Shown here one piece after another: positions 24,610 through 33,355 of a DNA stretch of 64,000 bases; the first letter of the stretch is position 1; every line of letters starts with the position of its first letter. Below the pieces are notes generated by a model. It saw nothing but the letters and a program-made list of their open reading frames with translations. It was not told where the DNA came from and did not search any database. Location of the stretch: the NCBI RefSeq assembly GCF_016919405.1, contig NZ_CP070353.1, positions 682,001-746,000 of the forward strand, read 5' to 3'. The stretch is from Ensifer sp. PDNC004. GTDB lineage: Bacteria > Pseudomonadota > Alphaproteobacteria > Rhizobiales > Rhizobiaceae. A program made the position numbers and the translations under genes.

Positions 24610-26781
24610 TCATTCGGCTGGACGCTTGGTGTTCTCGTCGGTCGCTTGGGCGAAGTGGTCGGCGCGGCGGCCGATCCGGGCATAGAAGCCGGCGAGCGCC
24701 GGCGTCAGTGCCGCCGCCTTCAGCTTGGCGGCGTTGACGATGCTGCGGCTTGTCTGCGTGCGGGCGCCGAGTGCGGCGACCAGCCGATCGTGCAGGCTAC
24801 GCAGATCCGCGAAGGCGGGCGAGGCCGCGAGGTTTTCGTCGCCGGCGACGGCATAGACCCGTGTTCGCGTCGTCTTGCCCTTGAGCGCGAGGGAGCCGGC
24901 GTCGAGCATGGCATGGTCCGGCAGAGCCTGGGCGGTCGCCTCGGACACCAGAATGTCGATGTTGACGTCCTTGCAAGCCGCTTCGATGCGTGCGGCGATG
25001 TTCACGGTGTCGCCGACGGCGGAATAGTTGAACCGCGTCTCGGCGCCCATGTTGCCGACGCAGGCGAGCCCGGTATGGATCCCGATGCCGATGCGCACCT
25101 CCTGGTCGGCGCCGAAGCCGAACGCATTGTCGGCATTGAGCCTCGCCAGCGTCTCGCGCATGCCAAGCGCCGCTCGCACCGCCTTTTGCGGATGGTTGGC
25201 GACGTCGACCGGGGCATTCCAGAAGGCCATGATCGAATCGCCGATGAACTTGTCGAGCGTGCCCTCGTTGGCCAGCACATGCCGGCTCAGCGCATCGAGC
25301 AGCGTATTGAGAAAGGCGACAACCTCGGTCGGCGTCATGCGCTCGCTCATCTCGGTGAAGCTGCGCACGTCGACGAACATCACGGTCAGTTCGCGATCGT
25401 CGCCGCCGAGGCTGAGGGCATTGCGCGTATGCTCGATGCGGTAGAGCAGCGACGGCGAGAGATAGCGGCCGAAGGCCTGCCGCACCTCGCGCCGTTCGCG
25501 GTCGGTCACGAGGAAGCGATAGGCGGTGGCCGCGAAATGGGTGATCGAGGCGGCGAGGATAGGCGCCAGCGGATCGAAAAGCCGTCCGCCATAATAGAAG
25601 GCGATCCAGGAGGCGACGAGCGCCAGCACCGTCACCGCCAGGCCGCAGACGAGCGCGACCACCGGGCTGACGAAGGTGGTGAGCAGCACCAGCAGCGTTC
25701 CGGCGAGCGCGATCGAGAGAATTTCGAGGCCGTTCGCCCAATCCGGGCGCGAAAGATAGCGGCCCGACAGGATCTGCTCGACGATCTGCGCGTGGATTGA
25801 AACACCAGGCACGTTCTGGCCGAGAGCGGTGGTGCGCACATCCTGCAGGCCGGCCGCCGAAGTGCCGATGAAGACGATGCTGCCTTCGATGCCGGCGCGG
25901 ATATCCGGCGATGGTTCGCCATCGGCAAGAATGCGGCGGGCGGAGATATAGCGCTCCGTCGTGTCCGGCGTCACATAGAGCCAGACCTCGCCGGTCGACA
26001 TCAGCGGCACGACGAAGTCGCCGATCTTGACCGCCGTCAGCGTGTTGGCGACGTCGGGTGCGGCGGCCAGCACATAGGTCGAAGCCCCCTGTGCCACCCG
26101 CAGGGCCTCCATGGCCAGGCTCGGATAGAACTGCTGGCCGTCGCTCAGGAACAACGGCGCGGTGCGCACAACCGCCGAGGACGAGCCGGGATTGAGGCTG
26201 ATATGGCCGAGGCCGGCGGCATTGGCTTCGAGCTGGGGTCTCAGCGGTGTGGCGGCGCGCAGGCGGGGCGGCGCTTCGTTGGCGCTTTCGCCGGTCAGGG
26301 CAAAGCCGGCCTTGACCGGGGGCAGGTAGCTGCCTTCGTTGGTCAGGCCGAAGCCGAGTACCACGGGCTTGTCGCGGATCGCCTCGGCGAAGATCTCGTC
26401 ATTGTCCGGTAGCGCGGCAAGGAAAGAGGGATCGACGCCACCGACATCGCGCACGACGGTGCGCGGCGACAATCTGTCCGGCTCGGCAAAGAGCACGTCG
26501 AAGGCGATTGCGGCGGCCCCCATCTCGCTCAAGCGGTTGGTCAGCTTCGCCAGTCGGTCGCGCGGCCAGGGCCATTGGCCGAGCTCGCGCAGCGACGCCT
26601 CATCGATGTCGATAATCTTGACCGGCATGGGCTCGAAGCGGCGCGGCGCAATGCGCTGGTATTCGTCGAAGGTGACGTCGCGCGCCTGGCGCAGCAACTG
26701 CGGATCCTGGGCGCGCAGAATGGTGAAGAACGCCACCACCGTCATGCCGATCAGAACCCCGAACAGTTGCGATCGTGTCAT
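24610..26781 (-). CDS. CHASE2-domain adenylate cyclase
   Basis: A 723-aa membrane-bound class III nucleotide cyclase. An N-terminal membrane segment (LFGVLIGMTVVAFF) is followed by a periplasmic CHASE2 sensor domain (VKIIDIDEASLRELGQWPWP through IVFIGTSAAGLQDVRTT). Two or three membrane segments come next (IALAGTLLVLLTTFVSPVVA, LAVTVLALVASWIAFYY), then a cyclase domain. Both metal Asp are present (MFVDVRSF and IGDSIMAFW), and the Lys of LDKFIGDS fits ATP over GTP, so the product should be cAMP. It begins 6 bp after the stop of another cyclase gene, and the two form an operon. Confidence 0.92.
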   Translation of the reverse strand: MTRSQLFGVLIGMTVVAFFTILRAQDPQLLRQARDVTFDEYQRIAPRRFEPMPVKIIDIDEASLRELGQWPWPRDRLAKLTNRLSEMGAAAIAFDVLFAEPDRLSPRTVVRDVGGVDPSFLAALPDNDEIFAEAIRDKPVVLGFGLTNEGSYLPPVKAGFALTGESANEAPPRLRAATPLRPQLEANAAGLGHISLNPGSSSAVVRTAPLFLSDGQQFYPSLAMEALRVAQGASTYVLAAAPDVANTLTAVKIGDFVVPLMSTGEVWLYVTPDTTERYISARRILADGEPSPDIRAGIEGSIVFIGTSAAGLQDVRTTALGQNVPGVSIHAQIVEQILSGRYLSRPDWANGLEILSIALAGTLLVLLTTFVSPVVALVCGLAVTVLALVASWIAFYYGGRLFDPLAPILAASITHFAATAYRFLVTDRERREVRQAFGRYLSPSLLYRIEHTRNALSLGGDDRELTVMFVDVRSFTEMSERMTPTEVVAFLNTLLDALSRHVLANEGTLDKFIGDSIMAFWNAPVDVANHPQKAVRAALGMRETLARLNADNAFGFGADQEVRIGIGIHTGLACVGNMGAETRFNYSAVGDTVNIAARIEAACKDVNIDILVSEATAQALPDHAMLDAGSLALKGKTTRTRVYAVAGDENLAASPAFADLRSLHDRLVAALGARTQTSRSIVNAAKLKAAALTPALAGFYARIGRRADHFAQATDENTKRPAE

Positions 26782-26787
26782 GGCGGC

Positions 26788-28566
26788 CTACGGAACCATG
26801 GGCAGGCCCGCCTTGACGAGCCCGTCGTTGAAATGCGCGTGGTCGGCAGGATCGACGTAGGCGGTAAAGAAGCGCCAATAGCGCGGCACGTCACCCGGTG
26901 CGTTGGCGATCGCTTCCGGAAGAAGCTTGCGCGCCTCATCGATGCGGCCGAGCTGGCCGAGACAGGTGATCAGCATCACCAGGTTGAAATAGGTGCGGCG
27001 CAAGAGCAGCGCCCGTTCGGCGCAGCGCAGGGCTTCGTCGTAGTTGCCGAGATGGTAGTGGGCGAGCGCCATGCGGTTGAGGAAGAGATAGGTGAGCGGA
27101 TCGTGCGGGCTCAGCCGCAGCGCCTTGTGCAGCGGGTCCAGCGCCTCGGCGAAGCGGCCGATATAGATGCGCGCCCAGCCGAGCGCCATGTGGGCGAGCG
27201 CGAAGTTGGAGTTGATGTCGATCGCCTGTTGCGCTTCCTCGACCGCGGCGTGCGGCCGCTGGGCCGCGAAGTTGGCGAGACACATGACATAGTGACAATA
27301 GGGGTCGTGATCGTCGATCACCACCGCGCGCGCGGCCTCCGCCTGCAACTCGGCGCTGTCGCGGTCGATGTCCTTGCTGAAGCCGAAGAAACAACGGGCA
27401 AACAGCGAGCGGGCGAGCATCATGTGCGCGCGGCCGAATTCCGGATCGAGGGCGATGGCGCGGCGCTGCCATTCGATCGCCTCGTCGAAATGCGCGGCGG
27501 AATCCTGCGCGTTGTGCAGCAGGGTGCCGCGCATGTGGCATTCATAGGCGCCAAGATTGTCGGTGCCCCGCAATTGCGCGCGCCGGTTTTCGCCGATCAG
27601 GATCTCCGGCTCGATCGCGGCGACCACATGCTGGGTGATTTCGTCCTGGATGGCGAAGAGGTCTGCGAATTCACGCTCGTAGCGCTGTGCCCAGAGGTGG
27701 TTTCCGGTCTCCGCCTCGATCAACTGGCCGGTGACGCGCACCCGCGAGCCGGAGCGGCGCACGCTGCCTTCGACGATGTAACGCACCCCGAGATCCCGGC
27801 CGATCTGCTTCACGTCGACGGCGCGGCCCTTGTAGGCGAAGGAGGAGTTGCGGGCGATGACGAAGAACCAGCGGTAGAGCGACAGCGCGGTGATGATGTC
27901 CTCGGTCAGGCCGTCGGCGAAGAAATCCTGCTCGGGATCGCCGGACATGTTGACGAAGGGCAGCACGGCGATCGACGGCTTGTCGGGCAGCGACAGCGGC
28001 ATGCCCGGCAGATCCCCGCCGACCGGATCCTCCCGCCAGTCGACACGGTGGACCAGGACCGGGCGCGGAATGTTTTTCAGCGCGCGTTCGCCCAGCCGCT
28101 GCATCGGAAACTCGAGCTTGCCTTCGATCTGGTCGTGCAGGGCGCCGGAAATGCAGATGTCGTTCGGCTGTGCAACCTGTTGCAGCCGGGCGGCGACGTT
28201 GACGCCGTCGCCGAGCAGATTGCTGCCGTCGACGACGACGTCGCCGAGCGTGAGGCCGATGCGAAACTCCATGCGCCGCTCCGGCGAAAGATCGGCGTTG
28301 CGGCGCTGTAGCGTCCGCTGGATTGCAACCGCCGCCCGCACGGCCTGTACGGCGCTCTGGAATTCCGCGACCAGGCTGTCTCCGGCCGCGCCGAAGACGC
28401 GCCCTCCGTGCTCCGCAGCCAGGCCGGATATCGTCTCGCAGTAGGTGGCCAGGGTCGCAAGCGTGCCTTCCTCGTCGATCGCGACGAGGCGACTGTAGCC
28501 AGCGACATCGGCAGCAAGGATCACGGCGAGCTTCCGTTCCAAGGCGGCGGGCCCCTCCTGCGGCAT
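26788..28566 (-). CDS. Cyclase-TPR protein (class III cyclase-like)
   Basis: A 592-aa soluble protein. The N-terminal class III cyclase domain (about residues 8-180) has both metal Asp (ILAADVAGYSRL and AAGDSLVAEF), but the adenine-selecting Lys seen in typical adenylate cyclases is absent (GRVFGAAGDS), as in many rhizobial members. A TolB/FlgO-like module follows (SIAVLPFVNMSGDPEQDFFA, about residue 210), then TPR repeats to the end (HYHLGNYDEALRCAERALLL). The layout is common in rhizobia in many paralogues. It lies upstream of and is coupled to the CHASE2 cyclase. Activity and ligand are unknown. Confidence 0.9.
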   Translation of the reverse strand: MPQEGPAALERKLAVILAADVAGYSRLVAIDEEGTLATLATYCETISGLAAEHGGRVFGAAGDSLVAEFQSAVQAVRAAVAIQRTLQRRNADLSPERRMEFRIGLTLGDVVVDGSNLLGDGVNVAARLQQVAQPNDICISGALHDQIEGKLEFPMQRLGERALKNIPRPVLVHRVDWREDPVGGDLPGMPLSLPDKPSIAVLPFVNMSGDPEQDFFADGLTEDIITALSLYRWFFVIARNSSFAYKGRAVDVKQIGRDLGVRYIVEGSVRRSGSRVRVTGQLIEAETGNHLWAQRYEREFADLFAIQDEITQHVVAAIEPEILIGENRRAQLRGTDNLGAYECHMRGTLLHNAQDSAAHFDEAIEWQRRAIALDPEFGRAHMMLARSLFARCFFGFSKDIDRDSAELQAEAARAVVIDDHDPYCHYVMCLANFAAQRPHAAVEEAQQAIDINSNFALAHMALGWARIYIGRFAEALDPLHKALRLSPHDPLTYLFLNRMALAHYHLGNYDEALRCAERALLLRRTYFNLVMLITCLGQLGRIDEARKLLPEAIANAPGDVPRYWRFFTAYVDPADHAHFNDGLVKAGLPMVP

Positions 28567-28782
28567 CTGGTCAGAAGGAAATTAAGCGTAACTTAAATTA
28601 GAAAGTCCGAGAAGCGTAAATCGCCCGGATCGGGCCTGAAGACGCTGCACAATGCGCAAAAATGCTCCGCGCTGCTTCTACGACAGATTGTACTCGCGGG
28701 TGCTTCCCCGGGGCGGCCGACTGTGCAAGGTTCGCAGCCTACCCGCCGCCGCGCCTCGTTCGGGCCGGCACCTCTTTCGCTC

Positions 28783-29295
28783 ATGGGACCAACAGTGACG
28801 GCGCCATTTTCCGTTCGCCGGCTCACCTCCAGGGATGCCGGGGCCTACCGGGCCGTTCGGCTGGACGGGCTGCTGAAGCATCCGGAAGCCTTCGGTGCAT
28901 CCTACGAGGACGAGGCCGGCCGGCCGATCGAGGTCACAGCGGAACGCCTTGATAGCGGCTTCGTCCTCGGCGCCTTCGATGGTGATGAAAGGCTCATGGG
29001 TGTTGCTGGCCTCGCGATCCCGACGGCTGTAAAGGCAAGGCACAAGGGCACGCTCTGGGGTATGTATGTCTTGCCGGAGGCGCGGGGAACCGGGCTTTCG
29101 CGGCTGCTGGTCGACGGGATCATCGCGGAGGCGCGAGGCAAGGTGGAGCGGCTGTTGCTGACGGTCGTCTCGTCGAACGCTGCTGCCCTGAACCTCTACC
29201 GGAAGGCGGGATTTGTCGAATACGGCCTGGAACAGCGCGCGCTGCTGGTCGACGATGTCTATTTCGACGAGATGTTGATGGCCTTTCCGCTCTAA
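28783..29295 (+). CDS. GNAT family N-acetyltransferase
   Basis: A 170-aa acetyl-CoA-dependent acyltransferase. The fold elements are in order: FSVRRLTSRDAGAYRAVRLD, then GTLWGMYVLPEARGTGLSRL with the acetyl-CoA pyrophosphate-binding loop (ARGTGLS), then VVSSNAAALNLYRKAGFVEY, the conserved C-terminal helix and strand. I chose the ATG at 28783 because homologous sequence begins soon after; the GTG at 28795 is an alternative. The substrate is unknown. A second GNAT gene follows 72 bp downstream. Confidence 0.85.
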   Translation: MGPTVTAPFSVRRLTSRDAGAYRAVRLDGLLKHPEAFGASYEDEAGRPIEVTAERLDSGFVLGAFDGDERLMGVAGLAIPTAVKARHKGTLWGMYVLPEARGTGLSRLLVDGIIAEARGKVERLLLTVVSSNAAALNLYRKAGFVEYGLEQRALLVDDVYFDEMLMAFPL

Positions 29296-29367
29296 GCATT
29301 TGACGATCCGCCAGGGAACGCGAAGCGGGGTCGACCTCGCGCCGCGCGGCGGTAGGATGGCGCCATC

Positions 29368-29883
29368 ATGCCCCTGATTCGACCGACACGCGAAAGCGAC
29401 CTTTCTCTTCTGCCCGATATCGAGCGCTCCTCCGGTGAGGCGTTCCGCACGATCCCTGAGCTTGCCTGGATTGCCGACGACGACGTGCAATCGGCGGAAG
29501 CCCATGGCGCGTTCCTGCGAACCGGGCTGTCGGTAGTGATCGTTGATGCCTCCGATCGGCCGGTCGGTTTTCTTTGCGCCACCATTGCCGACGATGCCAT
29601 GCATATCTGGCAGCTTGCCGTCGAAGCGGAACGTCAGGGACAGGGGCTCGGGCGCATGCTGATGCTGGCGGCAATCACGCATGCGCGCGTGACATCGCTT
29701 GCCGCCGTCACGCTGACGACGTTCCGCGATCTTGCCTGGAACGAACACTTCTATCGCAAGCTCGGCTTCGTGACGCTCGATGCGGGCGAACTCGATCCGC
29801 GTCTTGCCGAAATCCTTGCCAACGAGGCGACGCATGGTCTGCCACCGGAGCGACGCTGCGCTATGCGGCTGAGGCTCGCTTGA
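29368..29883 (+). CDS. GNAT family N-acetyltransferase
   Basis: A 171-aa acetyltransferase. PLIRPTRESDLSLLPDIERS opens the fold, AMHIWQLAVEAERQGQGLGR carries the acetyl-CoA-binding Q-x-x-G-x-G loop, and WNEHFYRKLGFVTLD closes it. It differs clearly from the GNAT just upstream, so the pair is not a recent duplication. The acceptor, an amine on a small molecule or protein, is unknown. Confidence 0.88.
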   Translation: MPLIRPTRESDLSLLPDIERSSGEAFRTIPELAWIADDDVQSAEAHGAFLRTGLSVVIVDASDRPVGFLCATIADDAMHIWQLAVEAERQGQGLGRMLMLAAITHARVTSLAAVTLTTFRDLAWNEHFYRKLGFVTLDAGELDPRLAEILANEATHGLPPERRCAMRLRLA

Positions 29884-29949
29884 AGGCGCACCTCCGCGCT
29901 CCGGAAAGCCGGCGCTGAAAGATGATCGTTCGGGCGCGGTGTGGCCGCG

Positions 29950-30393
29950 CTACCGCCTGATGGCGACCACCTGGCCGCGTGCGAACTGCGAGACCCTGAC
30001 GCCGCCGGACTGGTTGCCGCCGATCAGTTGGGCCGTCGATTTCGACAGCATGGACAGGATGCCGACGTGATAGCCGCGGCCGGTGCGGACGACGACGACG
30101 TCGCCGGGGCGGGCATAGGCGACTTTCACGGGTGCGCCGAAACGCAGCCAGGAACGGGCGATGCCGAAGCTTTGTGGCGGGCTGCGCCCGGCCTTGCGGG
30201 CGACCATGCCCATGAAGTGGCCGCACCAGGGTGTGCGGGCCGGGTTGATGCCGAGCGCTGCACGAAGGGTCTTGTTGTTTTTGACCTCGTGCAGGCCCTT
30301 GTATTGCTGCGCCTGGGCAAGCATGCCCGCATTGGCGAAATCAGGTGTCAGTAGCGCGACATAGGCAGCCGCAAGAAACGCCAGGACCTTCAT
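29950..30393 (-). CDS. TIGR02594-type exported peptidase-like protein
   Basis: A 147-aa exported protein with a signal peptide (residues 1-22, VALLTPDFANA). The mature part resembles the TIGR02594/CHAP-like cysteine peptidase group: a candidate nucleophile Cys in PWCGHFMG, a His in GRGYHVGIL and a polar residue in GGNQSGGVRV. Such proteins are thought to act on peptidoglycan peptides. The frame extends to 30474, but the Met at 30393 has a good AAGGAGA site and begins the signal peptide. It stands alone. Confidence 0.8.
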   Translation of the reverse strand: MKVLAFLAAAYVALLTPDFANAGMLAQAQQYKGLHEVKNNKTLRAALGINPARTPWCGHFMGMVARKAGRSPPQSFGIARSWLRFGAPVKVAYARPGDVVVVRTGRGYHVGILSMLSKSTAQLIGGNQSGGVRVSQFARGQVVAIRR

Positions 30394-30878
30394 GGTCAGG
30401 TCTCCTTGACAAGGTGCTTGGTGCGAACGGTTGGGGCGGCCTGGCAATCGCCGGCATGGCACCCGGTTGCTCAACGGTTTCTCATGTTGGGCGGGGAGAT
30501 ATCAGCGGGCGCACGCGTTCAGGCGTCGAAAAGACGCCGCATCGGGCACGTCTGCGAACCGCGCTAAAACGCGGAGCCAGCTTCACGGCAACTGCCGTAT
30601 CGAAGTGTGGTATTCCCCTGTCTGCCCCGTCGGGCAGCAAAGCTTCATTCACCATGCGCCGGTGCAAAATTGTGGCAAAACCCGTAAAATATTAGGGCAG
30701 GGATTGCTTATTGCCGAAATAGCTGATGCGAAACGGCGATTCGCCGGGCCAGACATCAAAAATATAGTGGGCTGGCACCTTTCAAGGCAGGACTTTTTTG
30801 CGGGAGAAGCGGCGGCACTTGCGCGCCTACGGGGCAGCGGCGCATCGTCTCAGCGTGATTCGCGCGCCGAGGTTCTTC
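30394..30878. other. Intergenic region with two hairpins
   Basis: About 485 bases. Hairpins CCGCG-CTAAAA-CGCGG (near 30560) and CTGCCC-CGTC-GGGCAG (30622-30637) are present, and a more AT-rich stretch near 30690 (AAAACCCGTAAAATATTAGG) could hold the DUF486 gene promoter. The frames here show no domain character. Confidence 0.4.
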
Positions 30879-31232
30879 ATGTCGTTCACCCTTGCTCCGG
30901 CCTATCTCTGGCCCGTTCTGCTGCTCCTGGTCTCTAACGTCTTCATGACCTTCGCCTGGTATGGGCACCTGAAGTACACGTCGTCGCCGCTCTACATGGC
31001 GATCGTCGCAAGCTGGGGCATCGCCTTCTTCGAATATTGCCTGGCGGTGCCGGCAAACCGCATCGGCCACCAGGTCTATTCGGCGGCGCAGTTGAAGACG
31101 ATGCAGGAGGTGATCACCCTGATCGTCTTTGCAGCCTTCTCCGTCTTCTGGCTGAAGGAGTCGATCGGCTGGAACCATCTGGTCGGCTTCGCGCTGATCG
31201 CGGCCGGCGCTTCTTTCATCTTCAAGGGGTGA
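30879..31232 (+). CDS. DUF486 / DMT family small membrane protein
   Basis: A 117-aa protein with four predicted membrane helices (PVLLLLVSNVFMTFAWYGHL, LYMAIVASWGIAFFEYCLA, TMQEVITLIVFAAFSVFWL, GFALIAAGASFIF). The pattern FAWYGHLK and PANRIGHQVYSAAQLKTMQE is the DUF486 signature, a family related to small drug/metabolite transporters. The true start is the ATG at 30879; the frame to 30798 adds a non-homologous basic stretch. Its substrate is unknown. A bidirectional terminator follows. Confidence 0.88.
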   Translation: MSFTLAPAYLWPVLLLLVSNVFMTFAWYGHLKYTSSPLYMAIVASWGIAFFEYCLAVPANRIGHQVYSAAQLKTMQEVITLIVFAAFSVFWLKESIGWNHLVGFALIAAGASFIFKG

Positions 31233-31277
31233 TGACGTCCGCCGCGCTGCAGCGATCGAGTCGTTAGCAAACAAAAA

Positions 31278-31303
31278 GGCAGGGCCGAGGCCCTGCCCTT
31301 TTT
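31278..31303. terminator. Bidirectional terminator
   Basis: GGCAGGGCC-GA-GGCCCTGCC has a 9-bp stem with an A-run on the left (ACAAAAA) and a T-run on the right (CTTTTTATT). It serves the convergent DUF486 and TerC-type genes. Confidence 0.9.
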
Positions 31304-31334
31304 ATTGTGGACGGCTTCTGTCGGCGCGCCGGTG

Positions 31335-31970
31335 TCAGACCAGGGCGGCCACGGCTGGCGCGACATGCGGCCAGACCTCGACCCAGCCGCGATAGATCAT
31401 GTCGAGCGCGACATAGAGGATGATTACGAGACCGATATAGGCGATCCAGTGATAGCGGTTGAGCAGCCGGGCGATGAAGCCGGCGGCGATGCCCATCATG
31501 GCGATCGAAAGCGCAAGGCCGATGACCAGGATCGTCGGATGTTCGCGGGCAGCACCCGCGACAGCAAGCACGTTGTCGAGCGACATCGAGACGTCGGCGA
31601 CGACGATCTGGATGGCCGCCTGCATGAAGGTCTTCCTGGGCGCCTCGGAGCCTTGTCCGCTTTCGCCCGCAGCGTTTGCTGCCTGCTGCTCGCGAATTTC
31701 ACGCCACATCTTCCAGCAGACCCAAAGCAGCAGGATGCCGCCGGCGAGCAGCAGGCCGATGATTTCGAGCAGTTGCACCGTGACGCTGGCGAGCGCGATG
31801 CGCAGTACGGTGGCGGCGATGATGCCGACGAGAATGACCTTCTTGCGTTGGTCCGTCGGCAGGCCGGCGGCAGCGAGACCGATCACGACGGCGTTGTCGC
31901 CGGCGAGAACGAGGTCAATGACGATGACTTGAAGGAGCGCCGCCAGGCCGGCAGCGGTAAAGATTTCCAT
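31335..31970 (-). CDS. TerC family membrane protein (YjbE type)
   Basis: A 211-aa integral membrane protein. Two conserved Asp/Asn helices mark the family: LVLAGDNAVVIGLAA near the N terminus and VSMSLDNVLAVAG at about residue 125. TerC/YjbE proteins have been linked to metal (especially manganese) export or delivery to secreted enzymes; that role is inferred here. A charged cytoplasmic loop (EIREQQAANAAGESGQGSEA) separates the halves. The Met at 31970 starts at the usual family position. Confidence 0.88.
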   Translation of the reverse strand: MEIFTAAGLAALLQVIVIDLVLAGDNAVVIGLAAAGLPTDQRKKVILVGIIAATVLRIALASVTVQLLEIIGLLLAGGILLLWVCWKMWREIREQQAANAAGESGQGSEAPRKTFMQAAIQIVVADVSMSLDNVLAVAGAAREHPTILVIGLALSIAMMGIAAGFIARLLNRYHWIAYIGLVIILYVALDMIYRGWVEVWPHVAPAVAALV

Positions 31971-32090
31971 GATGCAACAGTCCCCCGACCTGCATATGCG
32001 AGATATAGATATGACTAACGGATAAAGCACTGCCGTGCCGCTGGATCAAGACCGCCGGGCGGAAATCCTCAACGACGGCCTTGCCGGGCC

Positions 32091-32681
32091 TCAATCGAGA
32101 AGATCGAAAGCGCGGTACATCCACACGAGCTGGTAGGCGACGGCCGCGACGACGAAGACCGCGTGAAAGCGCCGGTTCGGCGTCCCGGCGGCGGCAATGC
32201 ACAGCAGGATGTAGACGGCGTTGCGTGCCGGATACTCAAGGCCGTAGGAGGCGAAATAGGCCTTTCCCTTCAGCGCGGTGTCGACGAGATCGACGGCGAA
32301 GGCAAGCGCCAGGGCGCCGAAGAACCAGGCCCGGCGCGACATGAAATAATGTTCGTAGTCGCTGTAGTCGTCGAGCGTCGTTGGAAACAGCATGACGCAG
32401 AGAAAGAAGAAGACGCAGCAATAGAGAACGACGAACAGGTAGACGCTGACATCGATCACCGCCAGCGAATGCAGGTGGAACTCCCACCACCAGAAGTGCA
32501 CGAGGAAGACGAACATGAACAGGACCCAGCCGAGGTGGATCCAGTAGACGTGCGTCTTGCCGGGATGCTGGACGAAGAGTGCAATGCCGCTCAACAGCCG
32601 GGCGAGGCTCAGGCTGACGATCATGCCCATGACGACGCGGATATGCGAGAAGATCTCCGGGTCTGTGTGGGCAGGCTCCAT
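32091..32681 (-). CDS. Hypothetical integral membrane protein
   Basis: A 196-aa protein with five or six membrane helices rich in aromatic residues (WVLFMFVFLVHFWWWEF, VYLFVVLYCCVFFFLCVMLF, ILLCIAAAGTPNRRFHAVFV). I do not recognise a family. Several His and Trp lie near the membrane boundary. It is followed downstream by the TerC gene on the same strand, and its start is 10 bp after the thioesterase stop, so it may be transcribed with the thioesterase. Confidence 0.75.
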   Translation of the reverse strand: MEPAHTDPEIFSHIRVVMGMIVSLSLARLLSGIALFVQHPGKTHVYWIHLGWVLFMFVFLVHFWWWEFHLHSLAVIDVSVYLFVVLYCCVFFFLCVMLFPTTLDDYSDYEHYFMSRRAWFFGALALAFAVDLVDTALKGKAYFASYGLEYPARNAVYILLCIAAAGTPNRRFHAVFVVAAVAYQLVWMYRAFDLLD

Positions 32682-32692
32682 GCGCCGCGCTC

Positions 32693-33082
32693 CTATTCTT
32701 CCGCCGGCACCGGCTTCGGTTTGCCGTTTTCGTCGAGCGCGACCATGACGAAGATCGCGTCCGTCACCTTTTCCATCAGATGCGAGAGATAACGCTGCGC
32801 CCAGGCCTCGACCTTGAGCGTCATCGAGGTACGGCCGACCTTGACCACGTCCGTATAGATGCAGAGCGTGTCGCCGATCTTGACCGGCAGCGCGAAGGCC
32901 ATTTCCTTGACCGCCGCCGTGACGACGCGGCCGCGCGCCCGTTCCGCCGCGCGGATGCCGCAGGACAGGTCCATCTGCGCCATCACCCAGCCGCCGAAGA
33001 TATCGCCCGCCGCATTGGCATCACCCGGCATGGCGAGCGTGCGCAAGGTGAGTTCGCCGGTCGGTTTCGTCTGTTCGGTCAT
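32693..33082 (-). CDS. Acyl-CoA thioesterase, YciA-like hotdog
   Basis: A 129-aa hotdog-fold acyl-CoA thioesterase that hydrolyses acyl-CoA to free acid and CoA. The active-site segment DANAAGDIFGGWVMAQMDLS, with its catalytic Asp, is typical of YciA, and VKIGDTLCIYTDVVKVGRTS follows. The frame to 33154 is open, but the Met at 33082 (MTEQTKPTGEL) is the homologous start. Preferred chain length is not visible. Confidence 0.9.
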   Translation of the reverse strand: MTEQTKPTGELTLRTLAMPGDANAAGDIFGGWVMAQMDLSCGIRAAERARGRVVTAAVKEMAFALPVKIGDTLCIYTDVVKVGRTSMTLKVEAWAQRYLSHLMEKVTDAIFVMVALDENGKPKPVPAEE

Positions 33083-33355
33083 GCAGCCTGTCTCCCTGTT
33101 GGAGACAAGATGTAACCCGAGCGCGCTTCTAGAGGGAAGACCCCGGCGCCGCACAAATGCCGGCGAGGTCCTTGAACTGCCGGCTCGTTAGACTTTCGCA
33201 TAAGCTGATTGAGAATTGTCAAATTTAGGGGGTGCTCGTTAGGAGCTTTGCAAAGACCTACCCCTAACCTGCAGGCTCTGGGAGTGCCTGCAGGCTATGC
33301 CGCGGCGGCCAGATTTGGGGCTGCGCGGGGAGCGCCGAGGGGCAGGGGATTGGCA

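Noticed and set aside
26575..28311. 578-aa plus-strand frame
   Set aside because: It is the antisense shadow of the two cyclase genes.
30431..30878. Frames upstream of the DUF486 gene
   Set aside because: They cover hairpins and have no homology-like features. The DUF486 signature starts at 30879.
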